Source of the DNA: Virgibacillus_O xinjiangensis
GTDB taxonomy: Bacteria; Bacillota; Bacilli; Bacillales; Amphibacillaceae
Direction of reading: 5' to 3'
NCBI RefSeq assembly: GCF_042643145.1
Contig: NZ_JBHRSA010000046.1
Location: 1 to 64,000, forward strand
Length of the DNA stretch: 64,000 bases
Below, piece after piece: positions 7,030-16,283 of this stretch. The translations under genes were made by a program, and so were the position numbers. The notes under the pieces are model-generated. The model did no database searches. It was not told the origin of the DNA and worked only from the letters and a program-made list of their open reading frames with translations. Within the stretch, counting starts at the first letter, position 1, and each line of letters begins with the position of its first letter.

Positions 7030-9045
7030 TTAATCGTTCCTTCTCTCTTCTTCATCATCATCCGAGGAAGGCTTATTATCTGTCGTTATTTGGTTATTCT
7101 TATCTTCTTCCGTCAATGGAAGGTCGCTTTCATTCGTTTCTGAGCCAGCTGGTTCGTTTCCCGTTTCTTCTTTCGATTGGATATTCACTTTGACATCCTC
7201 ACCTTCTTCCGGTTCAGGAAGAATTCCGTGGTCGAATAGGGAGCGAATCTGCTTGGCATCCAACGTTTCAACGTCCAGCAGTGTCTTGGCTACAATCTCG
7301 AGCTTATCCTTATGCTCTGTAAGAATCGCTTTTGCACGGTCATAACAGTAGTTGATGAAGTTTTGCATCTCCTGGTCTATCTCATGTGCGATCGTATCAC
7401 TGTAGTTCTGGTCATTGTTAATGTCCCTGCCCAAGAAGACGTCTCCGCCTCCACCGCTTGTGAACTGGAGTGGGCCGATTTTGTCACTCATACCATACTC
7501 TGTGATCATCTTACGCGCAATGTTGGTTGCCCGCTGGAAGTCATTGGAGGCACCTGTACTGACTTCTCCAAAGATGATCTCTTCTGCTACCCGACCGCCA
7601 AGCAGCCCGGTTATCTTATCGAAAAGTTCTGGTTTGGTCATGAAGTACCTGTCTTCCCTAGGAAGCATAACGGCATAGCCACCCGCCTGCCCCCTTGGAA
7701 CAATGGTAACTTTATGAACAAAGTCTGCATCGTCCAGAACCATTCCGATGATGGTATGGCCACTCTCGTGATATGCAACAATATTCCGTTCTTTTTCGGA
7801 TATCACCCTGCTTTTCTTGGCAGGACCGGCAATAACACGATCGATTGCTTCGTCTACATCCAACTGGTTGATGCGCTTCCTGTCATCTCTGGCTGCAACG
7901 AGTGCTGCTTCGTTCAACAGATTTTCAAGGTCTGCCCCCGAAAAACCTGGAGTCCGCATGGCAATTGTCTTAAGATCAACCGTTTCATCCAGCGGTTTAT
8001 TTCTCGCATGGACCTTCAACACATCTTGTCGTCCTTTCACATCTGGACGGTCCACCATGATCTGGCGGTCAAAACGTCCCGGACGCAGAAGTGCCGGGTC
8101 TAAAATATCTGCACGGTTGGTGGCTGCTATCATGATAATACCTTCATTTGCTCCGAAACCGTCCATTTCAACGAGCAATTGGTTCAAGGTCTGTTCGCGC
8201 TCATCATGACCGCCGCCAAGACCGGCACCCCTCTGTCTTCCGACTGCATCAATCTCATCAATGAAAATGATACATGGGGCGTTTTTCTTAGCATTTTCAA
8301 ACAAGTCACGTACACGGGAAGCCCCGACACCTACAAACATCTCAACAAAGTCGGAACCACTGATGGAGAAGAACGGAGTTCCTGCCTCACCGGCTACTGC
8401 TCGGGCAAGCAGGGTTTTACCTGTTCCCGGAGGCCCGACAAGAAGGACACCCTTAGGGATCCGTGCACCGACTGCGGAGAACTTGCGCGGGTCTTTCAGA
8501 AATTCGACAACTTCAACGAGCTCTTGTTTCTCTTCATCCGCTCCAGCAACGTCTTTGAAGCGGACCTTTTTCTTGTCTTCCGTATACATCTTAGCCTTAC
8601 TTTTCCCAAAGTTCATGACGCGGCCGCCACCGCCGCCGCCACCTTGCGCTCGGCTCAGTATAAAGAAAAATAGCAAACCGATGATGAGGAACGGGAGCAT
8701 CATGGTCAGGAAGCTCATGAATGGACTTGGCTGGTCCTCCTGCTCAACATGCAGAATGCTCTGCTCCGTCGCCTGGTTCGTTATAGAAGATATAATATCT
8801 GTATTATCAGGAACCTGTGTAACAAATTGTTCACTGTCTCCTGTCAATGTTCCTGTTATACGATAAACGCCGTTTACTGGCTTCATCTGCATTTCTTCGA
8901 CTTCACCATTGTTCAACGCATCGTAAAATTCCTGTACATTCAGTTGTTGCGTCTCTTCATTTTGTCCTTGGAATACACCGATAATTCCTACTACAACAAG
9001 GAAAATGAGTATCCAAAAGAATACATTCCGAAATATCCGGTTCAT
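7030..9045 (-). CDS. ftsH: ATP-dependent zinc metalloprotease FtsH
   Basis: FtsH is a membrane-anchored AAA+ protease that removes damaged membrane proteins and short-lived regulators. The 671-residue protein has transmembrane segments at about 8-26 and 110-131, Walker A GPPGTGKT at 204-211, Walker B IIFIDEIDA near 259-267, the second region of homology near 309-327 and the zinc motif HESGH at 426-430. The C-terminal tail of about 60 residues is strongly acidic. The frame stays open upstream, but this ATG has GGGAGGAGG six bases before it and matches FtsH N-termini. Confidence 0.97.
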   Translation of the reverse strand: MNRIFRNVFFWILIFLVVVGIIGVFQGQNEETQQLNVQEFYDALNNGEVEEMQMKPVNGVYRITGTLTGDSEQFVTQVPDNTDIISSITNQATEQSILHVEQEDQPSPFMSFLTMMLPFLIIGLLFFFILSRAQGGGGGGGRVMNFGKSKAKMYTEDKKKVRFKDVAGADEEKQELVEVVEFLKDPRKFSAVGARIPKGVLLVGPPGTGKTLLARAVAGEAGTPFFSISGSDFVEMFVGVGASRVRDLFENAKKNAPCIIFIDEIDAVGRQRGAGLGGGHDEREQTLNQLLVEMDGFGANEGIIMIAATNRADILDPALLRPGRFDRQIMVDRPDVKGRQDVLKVHARNKPLDETVDLKTIAMRTPGFSGADLENLLNEAALVAARDDRKRINQLDVDEAIDRVIAGPAKKSRVISEKERNIVAYHESGHTIIGMVLDDADFVHKVTIVPRGQAGGYAVMLPREDRYFMTKPELFDKITGLLGGRVAEEIIFGEVSTGASNDFQRATNIARKMITEYGMSDKIGPLQFTSGGGGDVFLGRDINNDQNYSDTIAHEIDQEMQNFINYCYDRAKAILTEHKDKLEIVAKTLLDVETLDAKQIRSLFDHGILPEPEEGEDVKVNIQSKEETGNEPAGSETNESDLPLTEEDKNNQITTDNKPSSDDDEEERRND

Positions 9046-9082
9046 TGCCAACCTCCTCCCAAACGGGGAAAAACTATATAAC

Positions 9083-9112
9083 ATCGTACCATACAGAAAA
9101 GTCTATATACAA
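9083..9112 (-). promoter_or_regulatory. ftsH promoter
   Basis: On the minus strand: TTGTAT, 18 bases, TACGAT, about 40 bases upstream of the ftsH start. It is a plausible sigma-A promoter, with one mismatch in the -10. Confidence 0.55.
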
Positions 9113-9200
9113 CTAATATAACCTTAGGGAACCCACCTTTATCAAGGGCGAAAAGCCATTCGGGAGCATCCATGGTTTCCGTATGTATATACTTAACTAT

Positions 9201-9749
9201 TTACTTTAGCTTCTCACTGTAAACCTCTGGTTTTAACACACCGATATACGGCAGATTCCGATATATTTCATCGTAATCCAACCCATATCCGACCACAAAT
9301 TCATTCGGCACTTCAAAACCGACCATGTCTGCCTTGATTGCCGCTGTCCTTCCAGCCGGTTTATCCAGAAGGGTGACAATCTTGATGGAATTGGCCTTCC
9401 GATACTTGAACAGATCAATCAAATAGCTTAGTGTCAGCCCACTGTCAATGATATCTTCAATGATCAGCAGATCACGACCTTCCACTTTTGTGTCCAAGTC
9501 CTTGACAATTTTGACTTCCCCACTGGAAGTGGTTCCTCCTCCATAACTTGATACATCCATAAAGTCCATTTCCAACGGGATCTCAATACGGCGAAGAATA
9601 TCGGACATGAATGGCATTGCTCCTTTTAGGACTCCTATGGCCAACGGGAACCTGCCATCATATTCTTCTGCCAACTGCTTTCCTAGTTCTTTGCACTTTT
9701 GTGCTATTTCTTCTTCGGAAATTAATACTTCTTTAATATCATTATGCAT
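9201..9749 (-). CDS. hpt: Hypoxanthine phosphoribosyltransferase
   Basis: Hpt salvages hypoxanthine or guanine to IMP or GMP using PRPP. The 182-residue product has the PRPP-binding motif LLIIEDIIDSGLTLSYL, the flexible-loop region SSYGGGTTSSG and the C-terminal nucleotide-contact region VPNEFVVGYGLDYDE. The chosen ATG has AGGAGG six bases upstream; the longer frame overlaps tilS. Only ten bases separate it from the tilS stop, so tilS-hpt are one operon as in B. subtilis. Confidence 0.96.
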   Translation of the reverse strand: MHNDIKEVLISEEEIAQKCKELGKQLAEEYDGRFPLAIGVLKGAMPFMSDILRRIEIPLEMDFMDVSSYGGGTTSSGEVKIVKDLDTKVEGRDLLIIEDIIDSGLTLSYLIDLFKYRKANSIKIVTLLDKPAGRTAAIKADMVGFEVPNEFVVGYGLDYDEIYRNLPYIGVLKPEVYSEKLK

Positions 9750-9759
9750 GATTGTCCTC

Positions 9760-11148
9760 CTACACGTCTCTTTTTTCATATTTAATATGGATAGCTGAGG
9801 TTTCTGCCGACTGATGGGAGACCTCTCCTTTTCTCACCCTCGGCAGCCAAAGGATATTCTCGGCATCATCCATTACAACAGGCCATTGATCCCGTGCACT
9901 TTTAGGGATCTTCTCATCAATAAAGATATCTTTCACCTTTTTGGAGCCCTTCATCCCCCTCACGGCCATACGATCTCCAGGCTGACGGGTCCGAATATGT
10001 AATGGCAGAGCAATTTGCCCCGTGCAACAATAATGACAACTGCCCTCCTCTTCATCCCACTCCCCGAAATAACTGCGGAGTACCGAACCATCCGGCAAGG
10101 TGATCCTGCCAGGGACAGGAAGAGTAAAATGATAAGGAAGGCTTTGGCTGTCTTCCGGAAAATAAAGGACAACCTTCCCATATGACTTTTCAACCTTAAG
10201 CTTTCCAGGAAAATCTATTCGAACATTGCCCTTATCCTTCTCCAACAAGCCAAAAAAATGTTCTTCATGAATGTAGGATAAATCCTTAGGCAATTTATCA
10301 TATAGATAGTTTAATATTAAGTGAAAGACCCTCCTTTGTAAAGCAGGAGGATGCTTACTGAACACAGGGATTGTCAGGGTTGCTTTCCTTTCTGTTTTCC
10401 ACAGCTGGACTGTCTCCTTCAGCACTTTCTCCGCTTCCTCCCAAAGGTACTCTTCATCTTCACGCAATGTATCGCTTAAATGCTGTACGGTTGTATGTAT
10501 ATTGCTGTTTTTTTGTTTCAGAAGAGGAACGACCTTTTTTCGATAAAAGTTCCTTGTGTAGTTGGTCTCCTCATTGGAAGGATCCAGACGAGGATAGATG
10601 GAGTGTTTCTCACAATATGCTGTTATATCCTCCTTTGTGACTGTCAGGAAAGGACGTACAATGCTTCCGCCAGCAAACTCCCTCTTCACAGGAATACCAG
10701 AAAAAGAACGGGAACTGCCTGCACGCACCAGATTCATCACCATCGTTTCCACCTGGTCATCACCATGATGTCCTAGCGCGAGGAAGTCAGCACGGTGGGC
10801 CTTCATTTGCTCAGCAAAAAAACGATAACGCAGCACACGGGCAGCAGCCTGTGTGCCTACCCGTTCTTCCCGTTTATACGAAGGCACGTCCAGAGAAACT
10901 CCCTTAAAGGGAATTTCCCATTTCTGGCATGTCTCCCTCACGTATTCCAAGTCTCCTAAAGACTCATCTCCTCGCAATTGGTGGTCCACACAGACAGCAA
11001 TAACTTCAATTCCCCAATTCCGCTTCAAAGTGGACAGGTAGTGCAACAGGGCCATGGAATCCGGTCCGCCTGAAACCCCTACTAATACTGTACTGTTTTC
11101 CTTTAGCAGCTGGTGCTTTTTAATGAATGTCATGACTTCCTGTTTCAA
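9760..11148 (-). CDS. tilS: tRNA(Ile)-lysidine synthase
   Basis: TilS attaches lysine to the wobble cytidine of tRNA-Ile(CAU), changing it from Met to Ile decoding, and is normally essential. The 462-residue product has the N-type ATP pyrophosphatase P-loop SGGPDS at 26-31, the adjacent GHHGDDQVET motif, and C-terminal substrate-binding domains. A TTG start fits best: it aligns with the B. subtilis N-terminus and has GGGAG upstream. The ATG five codons later is an alternative. It is followed by hpt. Confidence 0.95.
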   Translation of the reverse strand: MKQEVMTFIKKHQLLKENSTVLVGVSGGPDSMALLHYLSTLKRNWGIEVIAVCVDHQLRGDESLGDLEYVRETCQKWEIPFKGVSLDVPSYKREERVGTQAAARVLRYRFFAEQMKAHRADFLALGHHGDDQVETMVMNLVRAGSSRSFSGIPVKREFAGGSIVRPFLTVTKEDITAYCEKHSIYPRLDPSNEETNYTRNFYRKKVVPLLKQKNSNIHTTVQHLSDTLREDEEYLWEEAEKVLKETVQLWKTERKATLTIPVFSKHPPALQRRVFHLILNYLYDKLPKDLSYIHEEHFFGLLEKDKGNVRIDFPGKLKVEKSYGKVVLYFPEDSQSLPYHFTLPVPGRITLPDGSVLRSYFGEWDEEEGSCHYCCTGQIALPLHIRTRQPGDRMAVRGMKGSKKVKDIFIDEKIPKSARDQWPVVMDDAENILWLPRVRKGEVSHQSAETSAIHIKYEKRDV

Positions 11149-11209
11149 TATCCAGCATCTCCCATATGTAGCAAATAGTAATTTAACTATACCAATATAT
11201 CTTTTTCTC

Positions 11210-12127
11210 CTACAAGAGGAGAGAAAAAAAGTAATAGATGACAGCTATCAGCCCAATCAGACTATTCTCCGCCAAGGGAGAGGAATGCTCTTTCCTTGCC
11301 GGCCTTCTTCTATTAGGCTGCTGTCCCTTTACTATCGAAGCTACATCCTTCATCATCGTTGCACTGGATATGTATTGGCCTAGCACGGCTTTCCTCAGCG
11401 GCTGCCGGTAGGGCTGCAAGTCAGGGATATTATTTATCTTTCTCAACAACGTCTTCGCCGAATCAGATCCCTTTTCGAATTTCTTGGGATAATATATATT
11501 CAAAAACACCATGGCCAAGGCAAAGAGATCGTACCCCGGTTCAGCCTTCCTTGACCCGAGTCCCCAATAACCCCGGTCGTAAAACTCTGTATACTCCTTG
11601 ATTGCCCTCCCCACCTTGGTCGTCCCTCCGACATCCACCCAGCGGACACGCCTCGGCTTATCCAATACTAGGAGATTTTCTGGCTTCAAATCACCATAAA
11701 CCCAGCCGGATTGATGCAATCGGTGCAGATCATCGAGAAGCTGGAGCATCAACACACCAATCCAGCTGCTTCCGTTACGGGCGACGAACTCGGATAAGGA
11801 TTTCCCCTGCAGATATTCCATTACATAAAAGGTGTAGGTGTCGCCTCCAGGGGGGTGCCAATCATCAACGTCCATTAAATAAGGCCCAAGAGGGTTTCCT
11901 TGGACCTTGTTCAGAGATTTCAATACATTGACCTCCATAGCTAATGATGTACCTTTTCGACTGACCTTCATTGCAACCGATTCTCCCTCTGAGTCGCATA
12001 AGTATACCGTTCCAATTGCTCCTGCACCAAGTCTTTGTTTGATCATATAGGTTCTTCCGTGCCATTTGCCTCGAATCTTCATTCCCGGGGATAAGTCAAT
12101 AGCCTGTCTCTTCCATGCCTCGTTCAT
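11210..12127 (-). CDS. yabT: Membrane-anchored Ser/Thr protein kinase, YabT-like
   Basis: This is a Hanks-type kinase that in B. subtilis acts in sporulation and binds DNA. The 305-residue product shows a glycine loop GAGAIG at 34-39, the ATP lysine K54, catalytic D146 in YGDLKPENL and metal-binding D165. The usual HRD is YGD and the usual DFG is DVG here. The basic stretch RRRPARK near 279-285 may bind DNA, and the last 20 residues form one transmembrane helix. It overlaps the VWA gene by 32 bases and has AGGAGG upstream. Substrates cannot be deduced. Confidence 0.9.
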   Translation of the reverse strand: MNEAWKRQAIDLSPGMKIRGKWHGRTYMIKQRLGAGAIGTVYLCDSEGESVAMKVSRKGTSLAMEVNVLKSLNKVQGNPLGPYLMDVDDWHPPGGDTYTFYVMEYLQGKSLSEFVARNGSSWIGVLMLQLLDDLHRLHQSGWVYGDLKPENLLVLDKPRRVRWVDVGGTTKVGRAIKEYTEFYDRGYWGLGSRKAEPGYDLFALAMVFLNIYYPKKFEKGSDSAKTLLRKINNIPDLQPYRQPLRKAVLGQYISSATMMKDVASIVKGQQPNRRRPARKEHSSPLAENSLIGLIAVIYYFFSLLL

Positions 12128-12827
12128 CCCTTAGACTCCTCCTGAGGTTCTTTTTGCCGAACTGGTACATGGCTTCCCGTATGGCCGGTCCCGTCGGAGT
12201 AATCCCTCCACTGGAAAGCTTCGGGAAAAGCCTTTCCACGGATGATAATTCGGAGGACCATCCCATGATACTTTGAATATCTTTACGTTTTCCCGGAAAT
12301 TGGAAGATACTGTAACGATTCCTTCCAATCCGTGCATTCAGACTGATGGAGAGGTCTGCTAGCGCCTCCTTTACGGTTGGCAGTTTATCATACATGCTCG
12401 CACTGGTATCAACAAGCACAAGCACTTCCAAGTCACAGGTTTCCCCCATGTCTTCCACCACTTCCATTATCTCTCCGCGCTTTTCGGGTGCAAGATCATC
12501 CATGGATTGATTCGGCCCCAGAATCTGCTGCAGTTCCTTATTGACAAACCCCTGAAGTGTTTGGGTCATTGCCTGCTTTGTCACCATCTGGACTGTCTGG
12601 GACAATGCTTGTTGATATACCAACTGGCTTACCCCGCCACCGGATTGGGCAATTTCCTCTACTTCTTCCAACCCCTCCGACTGCTCTGTACCATCTTCCA
12701 GAATACCGATCACGTTTACCGTAATCCCTTGCTCATATGCTATCGCAGCTGCTGCAGATGGGTCTTCCCCCTTATTGGAGCAGCCATCCGTTATTAACAG
12801 AATCTGTTTCAGTGTTCCTTTTCGCAC
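12096..12827 (-). CDS. yabS: VWA-domain protein, YabS-like
   Basis: The 243-residue product carries a von Willebrand factor A domain. A MIDAS motif DTSAS stands at 140-144 and a second similar motif, TDGCS, near the N-terminus at 13-17. The GTG start has GGGAGG eight bases upstream. It sits upstream of and overlaps the YabT-like kinase, so the two probably work together. In B. subtilis the homologue lies between spoIIE and yabT. The molecular function is unknown. Confidence 0.87.
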   Translation of the reverse strand: MRKGTLKQILLITDGCSNKGEDPSAAAAIAYEQGITVNVIGILEDGTEQSEGLEEVEEIAQSGGGVSQLVYQQALSQTVQMVTKQAMTQTLQGFVNKELQQILGPNQSMDDLAPEKRGEIMEVVEDMGETCDLEVLVLVDTSASMYDKLPTVKEALADLSISLNARIGRNRYSIFQFPGKRKDIQSIMGWSSELSSVERLFPKLSSGGITPTGPAIREAMYQFGKKNLRRSLRDERGMEETGY

Positions 12828-12918
12828 AGCCCATACCTCCCATCTTTTTCTCTAAAAGCATGGGCAAAAACCAAACGAAATAAACATAAAAAACGAACCC
12901 GACTAATTAGAGGCGAAC

Positions 12919-12974
12919 ATAGGCAGGGAACCAAAGAGCTCGTGGTTTCCGTGCTCAAAGTGTTCCCTGCCTAT
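12919..12974 (-). other. Long hairpin between spoIIE and yabS
   Basis: ATAGGCAGGGAAC (12919-12931) pairs perfectly with GTTCCCTGCCTAT (12962-12974), and the loop holds a further short stem. It lies downstream of spoIIE. The nearest T run on the minus strand is about 30 bases further, so it may be a weak terminator or an RNA-processing structure. Confidence 0.5.
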
Positions 12975-13056
12975 AACAAAAAGCTTCTGGAAGGAAGAGC
13001 TAGCCAGCATGGACAAATGCAACTGTCAATTGTCGAATCTACCATCAAACCGTTCC

Positions 13057-15510
13057 TCATTGGGCCTTTGTTTTAAAGGCCGGAATCGTCGCCCATTTGG
13101 GCATATTCTTCTCAATCTTGACTACCAGCACTGTCATATCGTCTACTATTGCTCCTGCCCTGGTACGAATGACTTCTTCCAACAAAAGGTCAGCAATTTC
13201 CTGAGGCTCCTCGGTCCGCATTTCCCTCACTTTCCGTTTAATCCATAGATCCGTATTTTCAACATGTTTAGGTCCATCAAATATGCCGTCGCTCATCATG
13301 ATCAGTATGTCGCCATCCACCAGCTGCTCACTCACTATATCTACATCGAAATCCTGGACAATACCCATGGGCAGATTGCTGGCCTCTACTTTCAGCATCT
13401 TATCCCCCCGTTTAATGAAACTGGGAGTCGAACCTATTTTCAAGAATTGGACGAAAGCATTGTGGAGATCAATGACAGCCAGGTCCAATGTAGCAAATAT
13501 TTCATCGGTGGTCCGTAAGGCCAAAATAGAATTAATGGACTTGATGGCTACTTTTTCCGGTATTCCTGTCTGTAGAATCTGCTGCAGCAATCGTAGCGTT
13601 TCTACACTTTCTTCTTGAGCTCTCTCACCGTTCCCCATCCCATCACTAATAGCCATTGCATATTTTCCTGCTCCAAGCTCGATAGTGGTATAGCTGTCCC
13701 CGGAGATTAGTCCTCCCCCTTTCGCTGCACTAGCGGCACCCGTCTCCACGACAAATTCTTTTGCTGAACCGAAAGCCAAGAAACTATACCCGTGGGCAAA
13801 CGGAGAAATCTCCTCCTGTTTTACAATCACCACTTCTTTCAAAATATCGGATAGGAGTGGTGCAATCAGTTTAGCCCCTTCGCCATGATATTCATAGAAA
13901 GCTGCTGTCATCTCTATATCGATATTTCCTTTTTCCAATGAATAAATGTCCAGCTTTTCGAGTTCAATACCCATGTATTTAAGAGCATGGAGAATCTGAG
14001 CCTCCTGCTGATCATGATGCTGCCTCTCTTTCACAATTTCTTTGGCAAAATCCTCCATTACTTCGGAAACTCCCTGCAGCTGATCCGCTACAAGCCTTTT
14101 GCTTTCCAACACCTGTTGTTTCAACTTCCGGTTCGCCTCAAAAAAGGAAGCCTCCTGCCTCATTGCCTCCAATACTTTTTGCGGCTTGACACAATAGCTC
14201 TCGAACTCTCTTACAGCTTTTCTGTTCGGTGTCTTTCCATCCACTACATCCTCCTTCATATCCTCCATAAGTGAATACGTATAATCAAATTGCTTCTGCC
14301 AGCAACGCTCTTTCATAAAACATGTCTGACATGTCTTTTCTGTCACCTGGCTCAAATAGTAATCCGTCTCACGCCTTGTCTCCATATCATCTTCTACGTC
14401 GTGCTCCGTGTTGTTAAAGCTCTTGGCCAATGCCTGAAAGACATCGGAAAACTGTTCCACCCGCCTGGCAGTTACGTTACGTACCTTTTGGAGGTACTGA
14501 TCCTGTTCATTCGTGTATTCCTCTGTTCCTGGAATATAGCGAGACAACGTTTTGATCCAACTGGCAGGAGTCAGAAAGAACAACAGAATTGCGAAGGATG
14601 ACTCAATCAGCGAGGGTACTACTTCCGTTGCATTACCATAGATCCCTATTAAAAATGTACCTACCAATAGACCTGCCGCAACACCAGGTTTTCTTCCTTC
14701 CTTCAGCAATCCGCCCAATAATCCGGAAAATGCCAGCAGGCTCATCTGGTACAAGTTCGCTACATTCGCCAATGATAAAATCAAACCGGCAACCACACCA
14801 ACAGTCGAACCGATGGAGGCTCCACCGACAAATGCGAGCAGCAGCACAAAATACCTGGAGAAAACTTGTTCCAGTGAAGCATCATACACTTCCCAACCAA
14901 TTGTCCCTGTTAATATTGAAGCAAGTAGGATGATCATGCAGACAATTTCTTCATTTTTCAACGCAGGCTTAAATCTTTTTGGTGATATCAATGGAACGCT
15001 TTGCATAAAAATCAATACAAGCACCGTTCCCAATACACCCTCCACCAAAAGAAGCAGCCATTCATACGAAGACAGTTGTCCATTAACTGAATATAAAAAC
15101 AACCTGGGTGCCACTGTGGATAGGAAGACGAACAACGGTATGATGAGCTGCTGTTTCCGAGCATGCTTGAAAATGCCAGCAAGAAGCAGAAATACAAGCA
15201 TGGCCATCCCTAAGAACACACTGTGCATCACCGAGAAACTCAGGGCACCTGCCAGTACTGCCAACATAGATTTTGCTGCTTTTTCCTTATGTACGATCCA
15301 CAAAGTTGCAATAAAAGCTACAGCAAAAGGTGAAACCACTGATAAAATGACCGCACGGCCTAATAGAAAACCGACAAGAATATAAAGCCATCCCTTATTA
15401 AGAAGGACAGCCTTTAGTTTTTGGGCCGCCTTTCCTCGGAGTTTCCCAAACCTATTAGATTTTTCCATCCCAAATGTTTTCGTTTCTGCCCGTGGAAGCG
15501 AATCCATCAT
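13057..15510 (-). CDS. spoIIE: Stage II sporulation protein E (SpoIIAA-P phosphatase)
   Basis: SpoIIE dephosphorylates the anti-anti-sigma factor SpoIIAA, which frees sigma-F in the forespore, and also acts at the polar septum. The 817-residue protein has about ten transmembrane segments in the first 320 residues, a central regulatory region and a C-terminal PP2C phosphatase, seen as ISDGMGNG and MMSDGIFDGP. The frame is open 51 codons further upstream, but this ATG has GGAGGGG seven bases before it and matches family N-termini. It lies alone between the plus-strand MarR block and yabS. Confidence 0.96.
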   Translation of the reverse strand: MMDSLPRAETKTFGMEKSNRFGKLRGKAAQKLKAVLLNKGWLYILVGFLLGRAVILSVVSPFAVAFIATLWIVHKEKAAKSMLAVLAGALSFSVMHSVFLGMAMLVFLLLAGIFKHARKQQLIIPLFVFLSTVAPRLFLYSVNGQLSSYEWLLLLVEGVLGTVLVLIFMQSVPLISPKRFKPALKNEEIVCMIILLASILTGTIGWEVYDASLEQVFSRYFVLLLAFVGGASIGSTVGVVAGLILSLANVANLYQMSLLAFSGLLGGLLKEGRKPGVAAGLLVGTFLIGIYGNATEVVPSLIESSFAILLFFLTPASWIKTLSRYIPGTEEYTNEQDQYLQKVRNVTARRVEQFSDVFQALAKSFNNTEHDVEDDMETRRETDYYLSQVTEKTCQTCFMKERCWQKQFDYTYSLMEDMKEDVVDGKTPNRKAVREFESYCVKPQKVLEAMRQEASFFEANRKLKQQVLESKRLVADQLQGVSEVMEDFAKEIVKERQHHDQQEAQILHALKYMGIELEKLDIYSLEKGNIDIEMTAAFYEYHGEGAKLIAPLLSDILKEVVIVKQEEISPFAHGYSFLAFGSAKEFVVETGAASAAKGGGLISGDSYTTIELGAGKYAMAISDGMGNGERAQEESVETLRLLQQILQTGIPEKVAIKSINSILALRTTDEIFATLDLAVIDLHNAFVQFLKIGSTPSFIKRGDKMLKVEASNLPMGIVQDFDVDIVSEQLVDGDILIMMSDGIFDGPKHVENTDLWIKRKVREMRTEEPQEIADLLLEEVIRTRAGAIVDDMTVLVVKIEKNMPKWATIPAFKTKAQ

Positions 15511-15596
15511 AATAAAGCCCCTCCCCTTCTTTCTGTTATTGAACCATAGTATGACTTCTTTTTTTGTCAAACGGTCAGAGCTCATCCTAAAAATCG

Positions 15597-15603
15597 TTCG
15601 ACT
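15597..15603 (-). promoter_or_regulatory. Possible Spo0A box upstream of spoIIE
   Basis: AGTCGAA on the minus strand differs by one base from the Spo0A box TGTCGAA. A TTGACA lies 27 bases downstream (15565-15570) without a clear -10 at normal spacing. B. subtilis spoIIE is driven by Spo0A-activated sigma-A with an unusually long spacer, so the arrangement fits, but the match is weak. The rest of 15511-15751 shows no gene. Confidence 0.35.
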
Positions 15604-15751
15604 ATATTCTGAATATTGAGCATGGTTCAACATAGCTCTCCCTTCTCTATTAGCAATACACAAGCAATCTGGATATCCTCCCCTTTTTTATTCTGTAGAA
15701 AAGTACATTCTTGTGGCGAAAAACAGAAAATAAGTTCATTTAACTTGTCTA

Positions 15752-15780
15752 TTGCAAAGCAATGTTTGTTTACCTATAAT
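15752..15780 (+). promoter_or_regulatory. Promoter and operator of the MarR-MFS operon
   Basis: TTGCAA, 17 bases, TATAAT forms a good sigma-A promoter 56 bases before the marR-type gene. The -35 lies inside the palindrome ATTGC-AAA-GCAAT (15751-15763), and GTTCT...AGAAC half-sites follow the -10. These inverted repeats are likely binding sites for the MarR protein itself. Confidence 0.7.
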
Positions 15781-15836
15781 AGTTCTAGAGCAAATAGTTC
15801 GCACAAGAACATTTCCGTAGACGAAGGAGTTTAAAA

Positions 15837-16283
15837 ATGGAAAGGCATGAGAAAGTAACAGAGATTCTATATTCATTTCGGGAAGTAAATAAATATTTCT
15901 ATCGGCAGATGTGGCATCATGCAGATGAGATGGGTGTTACCCTAGTACAGTTGCAAATCATGAAGCTTATTTCCGAGGAGCCTAATATGAGCCTGGGAGA
16001 GCTTACGCAAAAAATGAATCTTGGCAAAAGTACAGTTAGCAGTACGGTAGAACGCCTGGTTAAAGCCGGTTATCTGAAGAGGGAACAATCTACAGAGGAC
16101 AGAAGAGTGGTTATCCTCAACCTTACTGAAGTAGGCAGGGAGAAACAGAAAGAAGGGATAGAAAAATACCATATACGCCTGCAGAAACTTGGAGACATCA
16201 CGGATGAAGATGCAAAAACATTGCTCCGCCTTCACCAGATGGTACAAGAAAAGATAAAATTAAATGGAGATGAAGAAAATTGA
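15837..16283 (+). CDS. MarR-family transcriptional regulator
   Basis: The 148-residue winged-helix protein has the MarR architecture: an N-terminal dimer helix, a recognition region around MSLGELTQKMNLGKSTVSSTVERL, a wing with STEDRRVVIL and C-terminal dimerisation helices. AAGGAG precedes the ATG. Its stop overlaps the TTG start of the MFS transporter, so it most likely represses that pump and itself until a toxic ligand binds. The pair resembles B. subtilis MdtR-MdtP (YusO-YusP), but identity is not established. It is on the plus strand, against the neighbouring genes. Confidence 0.92.
   Translation: MERHEKVTEILYSFREVNKYFYRQMWHHADEMGVTLVQLQIMKLISEEPNMSLGELTQKMNLGKSTVSSTVERLVKAGYLKREQSTEDRRVVILNLTEVGREKQKEGIEKYHIRLQKLGDITDEDAKTLLRLHQMVQEKIKLNGDEEN

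Noticed and set aside
7312..8103. A 263-codon open frame on the plus strand, opposite ftsH
   Set aside because: It is antisense to the conserved AAA core of ftsH, has no recognisable domain and no good ribosome-binding site. It follows from the base composition of ftsH.
14813..15385. A 190-codon frame opposite the spoIIE membrane region
   Set aside because: It is antisense to hydrophobic helices of spoIIE and shows no ribosome-binding site or known motif.
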